A stretch of DNA of 64,000 bases, taken from contig JBJMQS010000056.1 in the NCBI GenBank assembly GCA_045802605.1, positions 248,001 through 312,000 on the forward strand. The letters are read 5' to 3'. Shown here in pieces: positions 11,201 to 19,443 of the stretch. The position numbers were made by a program, and so were the translations under genes. Numbering within the stretch: position 1 is the first letter of the stretch; each line of letters begins with the position of its first letter. The notes under the pieces are model-generated. The model worked only from the letters and a program-made list of their open reading frames with translations, had not been told where the DNA came from and ran no database searches. This DNA comes from JBJMQS01 sp045802605. Lineage in GTDB: Bacteria > Planctomycetota > Planctomycetia > Gemmatales > Gemmataceae.

Positions 11201-13747
11201 GACGCCAAGCCCGGTGATGCGGGTGGACGCGGCAGACCGTCGGCGATGGCGCCGGCGGCAGCGCCGGCACCAATGGTCCGTGACCCAGAGCGGCTCGTAT
11301 ACGCGGCGGCCAGACCAGGCCAAAAGACCGGTCAAGCTGCTGAAACAAAAAAGGACGCGCAGCCGGAAGCCCGGCGCTATGGTCATGCTGGCAGCCCCTC
11401 AAAAGTGGCGAAAAATGAAAAGGAACAGTTCGACCGGAAACGACTTCCTCAACGGGAGAAGGCGAAACAAGGTTTTGCCAGGAGAATCATGCCTGTGCCG
11501 GACCGGACGATGGGTGAGCGCTTTGCCGGTTACGACCTTAGTTTGCAACATTTAGGTTTGTCATTCGACGACCCGCCAATCACGCCACCCACCATCGTCC
11601 GCGAGTTCGCCCATAAGCACACACCTTCGCCAGACGGGGTCCGCGATGATTTTACCGAGACCGTGTTCTGGCACCCGGCTCTGGTCTTGGCGAACGGCAG
11701 TGCCGAAGTCAGCTTTGATCTGTCCGATTCAGTGACGCGCTATCAAGTCCTCGCGGCGGCTCACACCGCCGATGGTCGGCTCGGATCGAACAAAACCGAG
11801 ATCGCCGCTCGCAAGCCGGTGACCGTCGAACCGAAACTGCCGGTCGAAGTGACGGCCGGCGACCGGATTGATATCCCCGTGACGTTTGCCAACGAAACCG
11901 AACAATCACGACCGGTGAAATTGACGGTCGAGTCGCCCGGCCTGGCGCCGGTCGGCGATCAGCCGGCCAAAGAATGGACGCTCGCCGCCAATTCGCGCGA
12001 ACGTCGAGTGCTCGGCTTCCGGCCGCTGGTCGTCGAAGGAACCGCTCGTCTGCGCCTTTCCATTGCGGGCGAAGACGCGATCGAAATGAAGCTGCCGGTC
12101 GTCCCGGATGGCTTCCCGGTCACCGGCTCGATCTCCGATGAACTGCGCGGCTCCGCGAAACAATCCATTATCCTCCCCGCGACCTGGGTGCCTGACACGC
12201 TCAAGTGCGAAGTCGCGATTTTCCCGACGCCGCTTGCTGACTTGCAGCGTGGCCTCGAAGGCTTGTTGCAGGAGCCGCACGGCTGCTTCGAGCAAACTTC
12301 GACCACCAATTACCCGAACACGCTAATTCTCGATTACCTGCGGGAAACCGGTCAGGCTGACCCCGCACTCGTTGCGAAGGCGCGCGGCATGCTCGACCGC
12401 GGCTACACCAAACTCCTGTCCTTCGAAGTGCCGCAGTCTGGAAAGCGCGAAGGTTACGAGTGGTTTGGCCACGCTCCGGCCCACGAAGCGCTGACGGCGT
12501 ACGGCCTATTGCAATTCCGCGAAATGGCCTGTTTCGCCGACGTGGACCCAGCCATGTTGGCCCGTACCCGGGAATACCTTCTCAGCCGCCGCGACGCCAA
12601 AGGCGGCTTCCAGCGCAGCCAGGCCGCGCTCGATAGCTTTGGGCGGGCTTCAGAACAAGTGACCAATGCTTACATCGTCTGGGCCATCACTGAATCGGGC
12701 CGCGATGAAGATGTAACCACTGAGCTCGCTCGTTTGCAGCGGGAAGCGCAGACCGAGAAGGATCCGTATTTCCTGGCATTGGTTGCGAACGCATTGCTCA
12801 ACCGCAATCGCTATAACGCTGCGGCGGCGATTCTGACCAAGCTCGTGACGGCTCAGGCGGCTGATGGTTCGCTCACCGGCACTACGACGAGCATCACCGG
12901 GTCGCATGGTCAGTCGCTTTCGATCGAAACGACGGCCCTCGCCGTGCTGGGCTGGCTTAAAGCGGAGCAGCCCGGTCAGTTCGGCGGCGCATTGCGAAAC
13001 GCCACGCAGTGGATCGGCAAACAGCGTCATGGCACCGGCACTTTCGGCCCGACCCAGTCCACCATCCTCGCGCTGAAGGCACTCGTGGCCTACGCCCGTG
13101 CTTACAAACAACCGCCCGAGGCTGGAGAAATTACACTCTCGCTCGGTGACGAAGTGATCGGCAAGCGGGCATACACAGCTACGACGAAGGACGCCATCGT
13201 GATCGAGATTCCGACGGCCGATAAGAAGCTGAAGCCGGGCGAGAACACGTTCACGGTCATGACGAACGGCAAGAACCTGTACCCGTATACGGTGTCGTGG
13301 ACCTACCAAACTCGCCAGCCGCCCAGTGCCGAGACTTGCCCGGTGCGTCTGGCCGCCCGACTAGAAAAAGAGAATCTGGCGGAGGGCGATTCGACACGGC
13401 TCTTGATTTCGCTTGAGAACGTCAGCAAGCAAGGCCAGGGCATGACGACGGCGATCATTGGTCTTCCTGCCGGCCTGAAGTTGCCGGACGACTTCAAGCA
13501 ACTCAAGGATCTGGCGATGCCCCGCGACGGCAAAGTTGGCCCGATCGCCGCGTGGGAATTGCGTGGTCGTGAACTTATCCTTTACTGGCGCGACCTAGCG
13601 CCAGACGCCAAAGTGAATCTGGCTGTGGATGTCCTGGCTAACGTGCCGGGCCGCTACAACGGTCCCGCGAGCCGAGCGTATCTTTATTACGATCCCGATG
13701 CCAAGCACTGGGTTGCCCCGCTGTCGGCGACGATCAGCGCGAAGTAG
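8234..13747 (+). CDS. Giant alpha-2-macroglobulin with anti-sigma-like N-terminus and thioester motif
   Basis: An 1837-residue protein. Residues 1-79 are cytoplasmic and look like a zinc-less anti-sigma domain (LYGLLDAHESQALRAEL). One membrane helix follows (near 80-100), then a coiled coil (105-172). Macroglobulin domains begin near 173, with a clear MG2 motif near 275-300 (TTDKPLYQPGETVHFRALV). Near 887-940 there are two extra hydrophobic helices, followed by a Gly/Ala/Lys-rich linker to about 1085. The region after it is the A2M core (ETVFWHPALV, DSVTRYQVLAAAHT), and the thioester motif GCFEQ is intact (Cys1351, Gln1354) in an alpha-alpha toroid domain. Family members trap proteases through the thioester and are normally envelope defence proteins. 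Here the trap may also report damage to the sigma factor, which is inference. Confidence 0.9.
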   Translation: MSNHDQLVQRALDDLYGLLDAHESQALRAELATPEGQRARGEAERIRDLLASAATVSFPEARFVLPTSEPKRSASPGRFSWVGWVIAASLLVALGIPAGSQYMSLRHLNHQAEVAQREAEEARLALEHAGKDWDAAKRAALKEYQDAQSAFANLSTAIHTELEQARNDVLNKKLNVVVSGPAAVTPGAPNIFKIETRDLSGTVVNTRLNARVTDQAGRVVYDDGARESRAGLYTLKLPADLPLTPDRDLKLEVTATPPAGPATQLKQSLPLAPPVYLVHLTTDKPLYQPGETVHFRALVLDRLRLKPPTEEMVLSVGLVDPQGAELQTVQGREHSLTEKGDRVPGVFASEFVLPESAVGGEYALKLRDAGDRIPEQLRKILVNKYQPAQLQKELEFTRKSYGPGDEVVAMCKVSRVSGPVAGQPVKAEAQLDGLNLPVEVSGTTDAQGGVTVKFRLPAAIERGDASITVNFTDGGANESLSKPVPVIVKKLLVEFYPEGGDLVAGVTNRVYFQALTPLGKAAELRGRLVDNAGATVARLETMTDDTEPGINQGQGRFEFKPVAGASYHVEVEQPAGLTAIGEFPKVKPEGVVLAAGTGVTSDDQPFAVDVTSAERDRTLIVGAYARGRLLDHQRVNAPAGKPQRVELAAAPGFGGVTRVTVFTETGEGVGRTLTPVAERLVYRTPTRKTVLKVEPDRQAYAPGEKVHLKVSAVDEKGAPASAVAMLGVVNQSVVVMADEKTFRSMPTHFLLTGEVEKADDLEHVDVLLGNHPKAPAALDLLLGVQGWRRFKEQGPDVPQDKAKNVVAKRSRPPQVSVDSFTAVSVAVLEAKRPEIAAAKTRLERSELQVEAVQPLPAYLTTQHQKAEQARITAQALGQSSAEKSDSIREIARTLLTIVAMIAAVIALASFVIAVLKSRSSVIAWTSLAVTVVGGLACLNFPVQSQKTGESDLAIPDLRSNQNVTRGFVDIDGVPNAPGAEREVMLGAAGDAKPGDAGGRGRPSAMAPAAAPAPMVRDPERLVYAAARPGQKTGQAAETKKDAQPEARRYGHAGSPSKVAKNEKEQFDRKRLPQREKAKQGFARRIMPVPDRTMGERFAGYDLSLQHLGLSFDDPPITPPTIVREFAHKHTPSPDGVRDDFTETVFWHPALVLANGSAEVSFDLSDSVTRYQVLAAAHTADGRLGSNKTEIAARKPVTVEPKLPVEVTAGDRIDIPVTFANETEQSRPVKLTVESPGLAPVGDQPAKEWTLAANSRERRVLGFRPLVVEGTARLRLSIAGEDAIEMKLPVVPDGFPVTGSISDELRGSAKQSIILPATWVPDTLKCEVAIFPTPLADLQRGLEGLLQEPHGCFEQTSTTNYPNTLILDYLRETGQADPALVAKARGMLDRGYTKLLSFEVPQSGKREGYEWFGHAPAHEALTAYGLLQFREMACFADVDPAMLARTREYLLSRRDAKGGFQRSQAALDSFGRASEQVTNAYIVWAITESGRDEDVTTELARLQREAQTEKDPYFLALVANALLNRNRYNAAAAILTKLVTAQAADGSLTGTTTSITGSHGQSLSIETTALAVLGWLKAEQPGQFGGALRNATQWIGKQRHGTGTFGPTQSTILALKALVAYARAYKQPPEAGEITLSLGDEVIGKRAYTATTKDAIVIEIPTADKKLKPGENTFTVMTNGKNLYPYTVSWTYQTRQPPSAETCPVRLAARLEKENLAEGDSTRLLISLENVSKQGQGMTTAIIGLPAGLKLPDDFKQLKDLAMPRDGKVGPIAAWELRGRELILYWRDLAPDAKVNLAVDVLANVPGRYNGPASRAYLYYDPDAKHWVAPLSATISAK

Positions 13748-13752
13748 CCGGA

Positions 13753-16656
13753 TCAATCGATCGCACGATCTGTCGCGGCCGCGGCCCGCGCCACAGCTTC
13801 GATCGTGATCGCGCACACGGTTGCCCCGTATTCAAGGTCGATGTTCTCCATCGTGTCGTGCGTGTCGTGGTAGCCGGTTCGATCGATGTCGTAATTCTCC
13901 ATGAATAGCACACAGGGCACGCCGGCATCGGAGAAAATCTGCCCGTCGGTGTTGTACAGCGTGCTCCGCGGATCGGAAGGCACCCGCACGTGGCCCGATA
14001 CTGGCAGAAACGGTGCCATCTCGGGGATGGCCGCTCCATATGGGCTTCGCCGGCCCCGCGGCAAACCATCGCGCTTCTGTTTCTTGTTCCAGATCGGCAC
14101 TGACTCGTTCCATACCTCGTTAGCGAGGTGGGCTTGATAGGCCAGCCACATGGAGGCTGGATCGTTGCCCGGCGAGATTTGAAAAATGTCGCGCTCGTGG
14201 TCGTTGTTGTGAGCGATCATGTCGGAGACGTATAAGCCCCGGATTGTCGTCTTCGATAAATCCTTCGTTCGGCCGCGAGGCAAATGCAACTTCAATGTGC
14301 GCTCGACCAAACGCTCGGTCAGGGCTCGCGCGCCGAGGCAATCGGCCGGAAACTCCTCGCCGGTCAGATGCACGAGCCAGATGTCACAATTCAGCTTTCC
14401 TTGCCGGCTCAGTTCCATGAAAATCGGAGCAGCCAACATCATGGCCGCGGTGGCGGAATAGTTGTCGTCCGCGCCACAAGCCGAAATACGAGCGCCGGAG
14501 CCGCCGTACTCTTTCTCGTAGCGGTCGTGCATGTAGGCCGTGTCATAATGGTCGGACATGATGACCGCTTCGCGGCGATTCCGGCCGGGAATGACAACAA
14601 GAATATCGCGCTCCGCTTCCGCGGTCTGATTCTTTCGCCAGCCGCCCATCCACGAGTAATCGAGATCGGTGCGCCATTGGAATGGCACCTCGCCGGCCAA
14701 TGCCTTGCCCGACATCTTGGCCTTGGAAATCACACTGGCATAGTACTTCAGCAAATAATCGCCGACTTCATCCAGATGCGGCTCGCGGTATGGCAGGGCG
14801 CATTGCGTCGGCTCATCAAGAATACAGTCGGCATTGTTCTTGTTGAGAAAAAGTCCTTCCGCCAATTGCGCGATCGTTTTCCAGTAAGCCACTTCGAATG
14901 ATCGCCGGGCCGAATGCGCGTAGGTCAAAGAGTCGGGAACTCGGCCCGGTTTGGAAACCATGACGTTCGGAGGGGCCACAATGTCACGAATTCCCTCGGC
15001 GACTTGCGGCGGCAATTGCGATAGCCAACGCTCGCCGGCACCATCTCGGTCCAACCCCATGATGCGCTTGGCAAAATTCAAAGGCAGCGGCCTTTGACCA
15101 AACAATGCGTAAGCCTGCGCTAGCTTGCGAATGTTTCGCACCTGCATCGGAATTTCACGCTTGCGCGTGTAATCCTGGTCGGCAAGCGCCGCGAGGACCA
15201 CCGGCCGCCGCTGAATGCGCGGCCAGAGCTCGATCGCGCGATCGAGTCGAGGCTTGTCCGCGTCGTAGGCGGTGAGATACCCCAGCGGCGCGTCCGGCAA
15301 TACGGCGACCTCATCGGCTGAATCGCGATAGGCGACAAGTGGCCGATGCCAAAAGACCTCGTGTTTGCCGACGTGCATCGCGGGGAATAAGAACCGGTAG
15401 CCAAACACGCCGCCCGCTTGAACGACCTCCATGGCATGCTTGATCTCGGCTGGCGTGGCACGGGGTCCATCAAGCAGCAATTCAGCGTTCTCGGTCCACA
15501 TCTGAACGTTGCGGGCCATGGGCTTGCCGTAGAGGTCGAGATCTTGCGGCAGCGTGCTGAACAGGACATTCACCAGCGACGCTTCCTTGCCAATGAATGC
15601 GAGCTCGTCTTGATCGCGGAGGATTTTCTCCCACCTGTGCGTGCGCTTGTAGTTGTTTCGCAGATGGCCGGCGGTGTTGGCGAACTCGGGCCGGTTCGCG
15701 TTCGGCTTTTGCAAGACGCCCGCTTGTGGAACGCGAATGCCGATCGGCGATTCGTGCCGATTGACATTGGCCAACAGCGGTATTTGCAACGCCAATGGCA
15801 ACTGCGCATACAGCTTTCGTGCCCGCTCGACGCCCCAAAAGACCAGGCTGCCCGGAAACGGCAACAGCGCAAGTTTCTGCGCAAGATAAGCTGTGCGCAC
15901 TCTCGCGGGCAGGCGTCCGAACGGGCGAAACGTCAGGACATACTTGACCCCGTCCATCGGCTCATTGTCACGAAGGCGAAATGCGTTCGCCCATGAAGGC
16001 AATTCGTCTTCCGCCCAAAACGGATACAGCGGTTCGTCCTCTGGAATAATGCGGAAGCCCGCTTGGCGCAGTCCTTCGGTGTTGGCAGCGCTCTCGCCAT
16101 AGACCGCCTGCAACAGGCGGCAGAAAAAGCTGATGCCGACTTCCGCCGGCACTTCGACGTTCGGCGCGGAGTAAAAGCTTTTCCAAAATGCTTTGCCCGG
16201 CCCTTGTTCACTGTTGCCGAACAGCGTCCAGCGTACTCGTCCTTTGTCGTCTTGAGTCTTTGCGAGCGCGAGCGGCAACAAGATTACGCACCGCTCGCAG
16301 TCGCCACTGGCCTCGCAAGCGAGTTCCGGTGGCCAATAGGGGTTGTTCTGCGAAACATGCCGCGGCAGGCCGGTCTCCGGCTTGCCATCCTGCAAGCGCC
16401 TGAGCCTTGCCATCAACTGCTTGGCGATTTGCAATAGGCCCGGCTGCAACTCGAGCGTTTCGTCAAACTCGTTGATCTTCCAGCCGAACGGGTCATCGGA
16501 GGAAAATAACTGGTCATTGACCGGCAGGGTGCCATAGGCTTTCCATCCTAGCCGTGGCGGCGGCATGTATTCGGAATAGGCGTCGATGCGGTACGCACCG
16601 GCGTGGTGATAATAGTCGTCGCTGGGAATGAGCTGCTGCCAGCCTTCGCGCCCCAT
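13753..16656 (-). CDS. M28-family zinc peptidase with long unassigned N-terminus
   Basis: A 967-residue protein from the ATG at 16656. Earlier in-frame starts add a Cys-rich stretch without a signal peptide. The last 300 residues carry M28 aminopeptidase features: SDHYDT near residue 700 (metal His and Asp), GADDN shortly after (bridging Asp), TGEEF near 765 (catalytic Glu pair), and YHDTHDTMENID near 928 (final metal His). The first 650 residues match nothing I recognise. No signal peptide or membrane helix is evident, so the enzyme may act in the cytoplasm. Its stop lies five bases from the stop of the alpha-2-macroglobulin gene (convergent). Confidence 0.8.
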   Translation of the reverse strand: MGREGWQQLIPSDDYYHHAGAYRIDAYSEYMPPPRLGWKAYGTLPVNDQLFSSDDPFGWKINEFDETLELQPGLLQIAKQLMARLRRLQDGKPETGLPRHVSQNNPYWPPELACEASGDCERCVILLPLALAKTQDDKGRVRWTLFGNSEQGPGKAFWKSFYSAPNVEVPAEVGISFFCRLLQAVYGESAANTEGLRQAGFRIIPEDEPLYPFWAEDELPSWANAFRLRDNEPMDGVKYVLTFRPFGRLPARVRTAYLAQKLALLPFPGSLVFWGVERARKLYAQLPLALQIPLLANVNRHESPIGIRVPQAGVLQKPNANRPEFANTAGHLRNNYKRTHRWEKILRDQDELAFIGKEASLVNVLFSTLPQDLDLYGKPMARNVQMWTENAELLLDGPRATPAEIKHAMEVVQAGGVFGYRFLFPAMHVGKHEVFWHRPLVAYRDSADEVAVLPDAPLGYLTAYDADKPRLDRAIELWPRIQRRPVVLAALADQDYTRKREIPMQVRNIRKLAQAYALFGQRPLPLNFAKRIMGLDRDGAGERWLSQLPPQVAEGIRDIVAPPNVMVSKPGRVPDSLTYAHSARRSFEVAYWKTIAQLAEGLFLNKNNADCILDEPTQCALPYREPHLDEVGDYLLKYYASVISKAKMSGKALAGEVPFQWRTDLDYSWMGGWRKNQTAEAERDILVVIPGRNRREAVIMSDHYDTAYMHDRYEKEYGGSGARISACGADDNYSATAAMMLAAPIFMELSRQGKLNCDIWLVHLTGEEFPADCLGARALTERLVERTLKLHLPRGRTKDLSKTTIRGLYVSDMIAHNNDHERDIFQISPGNDPASMWLAYQAHLANEVWNESVPIWNKKQKRDGLPRGRRSPYGAAIPEMAPFLPVSGHVRVPSDPRSTLYNTDGQIFSDAGVPCVLFMENYDIDRTGYHDTHDTMENIDLEYGATVCAITIEAVARAAAATDRAID

Positions 16657-16802
16657 GGCTCGGCTCCTGGAAGTGAAAATCAAAATCGGGGCCGACGCAC
16701 AGTATCCCCGACAGAGCCACGAAACGCAAGCAGCCTCTTTATTGAATGCGCAAGCCAATCCGCCTATCAAAGTGGTGACACACGAACTCCTTGGAAGTCA
16801 CC

Positions 16803-18272
16803 ATGAATGCACATGGACCGATTGCGCTCGCCTCCGCGTTTGGGCTAGCGCTCGCCTTCGCATCGCTGCAGGCCAGTCCGCCTGATGTTTCGCAGCTCGA
16901 TAAATTGCCCGCCAACACCAATGCCATACTGGCCGCCGACGTTAGTGCGGCTTACTCGTCACCGATCGGTCAGGCACAGGGCTGGGCCAAGCGCTATGGG
17001 GAGACTCACCATGCGAGCTTGGGGTCGTTGCCGCCAAGTGTCAATTCGCTGCTCGTGGGTGCCCGATATGATTTCGGCCGCATGGGCCCTGTGTGGCAAA
17101 TCGGCCTGGTCGGCTCGCCGATCACGTTGGACCAGATCGCCAAGGCCGAGGGCGGCGTGATTCAGAAATTCGGCAATCAGACCTCCGCTGTCGAATCGCC
17201 GCGCGGTGCATTTTTTGCCACGGTGGATAACTATCAAACCGCTGTGTTTGCTCCGGCCGATCGCCAGGCATTTGCCCGCTGGCTGCGAAACGTCGGCGCG
17301 GGCAAAACCCAAGGCGGCTCGGCGTTCTTACGCAAAGCGCTTGCCACGCGGGGCAATGCACCGATGATGGCAGCGGCCGATCTGTCCGACCTAGTCGATC
17401 CTTTGGCCTCGCGCTTGTATTTCGGCCATCTGCCGACGACCGTCAAGCTCCAACTCAATCCCACCGATATCGCGACCCTATTCAGTGGTTTGAAAGGCGC
17501 CATCTTGCGCATCAACATGACCGATCGTTTGTCCGGGCAACTTCAAATCGAGTTTTCCGATGATATCGGTCTCCTGGCGAGTCCATTGCCCGAACTTTTG
17601 CAGGATATCCTCGCCGACGCCGGGGCAGTCGTAAGCGAGATCGGCACCTGGAAGCCCACTGTCGCCAAGAACACGTTAACGTTGGACGGGCCGCTTTCGA
17701 TCGAAGCGATGCGCAAGATCATTAGCCTATTTGAGCTTCCTGGAGCGGGGGGCATGAACACCTCGCCTGGCGAGACGCGCAACTCGGCAGACGTAAATGC
17801 GACACTGCGATACTTCAAGTCGGTCAGCGATATTTTAGCGGAGCTGCGGCAAGTCAAATCGCGGCTCGACGACGACAAAGGCTACGAGAAGTACGCTGTG
17901 TGGTACGACAACTATGCCAAGAAGATCGATTACCTCCCGGTCGTGGGTGTCGATCCTGCCCTCGTGGACTTCGGCACCAAGACCGCCGGCGTCTTGCGCG
18001 CTATCGGTGACTCGCTCCGCGGCGTGCCTTTGAAAACCAAACAGGCCGGGGCCGGCGCCTACTACTATTACTCAGCATTTGGTCAGACGAGCCGGCGGCG
18101 CGGCAGTTGGGCGAGCGTAAACGTGGACACCAACCTTCCAAAGGTCCGCCAGGAACAGGAGAAGATCATCGCTGGTGATACCCAGGCTCGCAACGACGCT
18201 TGGAAAGAAATTGATGACCACTTGGCGAGCATTCGCACAAAGATGAGTGAGCAATTCAAACTCAACTTTTAG
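16803..18272 (+). CDS. Secreted protein of unknown function
   Basis: A 489-residue protein. A typical Sec signal peptide (MNAHGPIALASAFGLALAFA, cleavage near SLQA) is followed by a mixed alpha/beta protein with no motif I recognise. A TTG at 16791 is in frame, but GGAAG at 16793-16797 is a good ribosome binding site for the ATG at 16803, which decides the start. Late in the protein there is a Tyr cluster (AGAYYYYSAFGQTSRRRG). The gene stands alone between divergent and convergent neighbours, so no context helps. The family resembles the uncharacterised secreted proteins common in planctomycetes. Confidence 0.75.
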   Translation: MNAHGPIALASAFGLALAFASLQASPPDVSQLDKLPANTNAILAADVSAAYSSPIGQAQGWAKRYGETHHASLGSLPPSVNSLLVGARYDFGRMGPVWQIGLVGSPITLDQIAKAEGGVIQKFGNQTSAVESPRGAFFATVDNYQTAVFAPADRQAFARWLRNVGAGKTQGGSAFLRKALATRGNAPMMAAADLSDLVDPLASRLYFGHLPTTVKLQLNPTDIATLFSGLKGAILRINMTDRLSGQLQIEFSDDIGLLASPLPELLQDILADAGAVVSEIGTWKPTVAKNTLTLDGPLSIEAMRKIISLFELPGAGGMNTSPGETRNSADVNATLRYFKSVSDILAELRQVKSRLDDDKGYEKYAVWYDNYAKKIDYLPVVGVDPALVDFGTKTAGVLRAIGDSLRGVPLKTKQAGAGAYYYYSAFGQTSRRRGSWASVNVDTNLPKVRQEQEKIIAGDTQARNDAWKEIDDHLASIRTKMSEQFKLNF

Positions 18273-18291
18273 TAAAGCGGTCAATGAAAAA

Positions 18292-18316
18292 GCCCGCCGG
18301 TAGTTATCCGGCGGGC
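18292..18316 (-). terminator. Rho-independent terminator of the Gly/Tyr-rich protein gene
   Basis: Perfect 9-bp GC stem (GCCCGCCGG / CCGGCGGGC) with a 7-base loop. Read on the minus strand it is followed by five T residues, so it ends transcription of the minus-strand gene at 18340-19200. It lies between convergent stops and may also serve the plus-strand gene ending at 18272. Confidence 0.85.
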
Positions 18317-18339
18317 AGTTAACGACATAGTTCTTTCAA

Positions 18340-19200
18340 CTATCCTCGCGGATTCTGTTGATTGCCCTGTTGGTTTTGTTGGTTGCCTTGCGGGTTCTGC
18401 TGATTGCCTTGTTGATTCCCCTGTGCATTGTTCGGCTGATTGCCCATGTGATTTGGCTGGTTGTTGCCCATATTGTTCGGTTGATTGCCTTGTTGGTTTC
18501 CTTGGTTGCCTTGCATGTTACCCTGCGTATTTCCCTGCACGCCGCCTTGCACGTTGCCCTGCGGCATTACGTTTGGCGGTTGGATGTTTGCACTGCCGTT
18601 CACACTTCCTTGCTGTTGCTGGTAATAGCCCTGCTGGCCGTAATATTGTTGCTGCTGTTGTTGCGGGTAGTTATTGTTTCCCTGGCCGTAGTACTGGTAA
18701 TTGCCGTTGTACCCGTCGGTCGAACCATACCCAGACGTGCTAGAGCCGTAATACGGATAACTGTAGTTGTTGTAACCGTAGCTGTATCCATAGTTCGGGT
18801 AGCTATAGCTGTCGTAGTACCCATATGACGGGTAACTGTAGGAGTAGCCGTAGCTGGGATAGTAGTAACTCGAGTAGCCGTACGAGGGGTAATAGTAGCT
18901 GGAGTAATACGGGTAATAGCCGCCGCCGTAATATCCGTAGTTGCGCGGATAATAACCGTAGCCACCATAGAAGCCGGAGTACGGTGAATAGCCTGCATAC
19001 CATCCGTTGTTGCTGTAGTATCCACCCCAGCCGCCGCGATATCCATATCCGCCGTTCCAGCTGCCGCCACCGCCATTCCAGTTTCCGCCACCACCCCCGT
19101 GCCAACCACCGCCACCACGACCGCCGTGGCGTTGCGCGAAGCTAGGGGACGCCGTCAGAACCAAGGCACTCACTGTCAGACCGAGAATGAGATTCTTCAT
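18340..19200 (-). CDS. Secreted low-complexity Gly/Tyr/Gln/Asn-rich protein
   Basis: A 286-residue protein starting at the ATG at 19200, preceded by GGAG. The signal peptide MKNLILGLTVSALVLTAS ends near SFA. The mature protein has three blocks: Gly/Trp-rich (HGGRGGGGWHGGGGGNW), then a Tyr-rich region with recurring YGYY, PSYGYS and YSYP units, then a Q/N-rich tail of repeating QGNQ, QGNM and NPQGNQ units. Such composition is seen in structural, adhesive or amyloid-like surface proteins; the sequence shows no enzyme motif. An earlier ATG at 19317 would place 39 residues before the signal peptide and is rejected. A palindrome shared with the yceI upstream region lies 64-87 bases upstream. Confidence 0.8.
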   Translation of the reverse strand: MKNLILGLTVSALVLTASPSFAQRHGGRGGGGWHGGGGGNWNGGGGSWNGGYGYRGGWGGYYSNNGWYAGYSPYSGFYGGYGYYPRNYGYYGGGYYPYYSSYYYPSYGYSSYYYPSYGYSYSYPSYGYYDSYSYPNYGYSYGYNNYSYPYYGSSTSGYGSTDGYNGNYQYYGQGNNNYPQQQQQQYYGQQGYYQQQQGSVNGSANIQPPNVMPQGNVQGGVQGNTQGNMQGNQGNQQGNQPNNMGNNQPNHMGNQPNNAQGNQQGNQQNPQGNQQNQQGNQQNPRG

Positions 19201-19263
19201 AACCAGACTCCGATCGTTGACCGCGACGTCCGGCCCGTCCGTAGACTCGTGGCGCGCTTGTGA

Positions 19264-19287
19264 CTTCTCGGGCATCATGCCAAGAGG
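19264..19287 (-). promoter_or_regulatory. Palindromic element shared with the yceI upstream region
   Basis: On the minus strand CTCTTGGCATGATGCC followed by CGAGAAG, 64-87 bases before the ATG of the Gly/Tyr-rich gene. A near-identical core (CTCTCGGCATGATGCC then GGGAGAA) lies upstream of yceI at 21001-21041. It may be an operator, an RNA hairpin in both leaders, or a dispersed repeat. The rest of the 19201-19443 gap holds nothing else I recognise. Confidence 0.4.
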
Positions 19288-19443
19288 TGAAAACGGCCCA
19301 AATCGTCGTTGCACCATCGCGGCCGTTGGAATGGGAACATACCAATCCGATTACAAATTATTGCAATTTGAGTGCCGATTTGAATGTGCATGCGGTCTGG
19401 ACGTAAATGCGAGACGGATCAACCACTTGACGAGCACGATACG

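Noticed and set aside
12650..13309. Long open frame antisense to the A2M gene
   Set aside because: No ribosome site and no recognisable protein; explained as a shadow of the GC-rich coding strand.
18345..18560. Short tandem repeats resembling a CRISPR or minisatellite
   Set aside because: They are in-frame codons for QGNQ-type residues in the Gly/Tyr/Gln-rich protein; unit length and spacing do not fit repeat-spacer structure.
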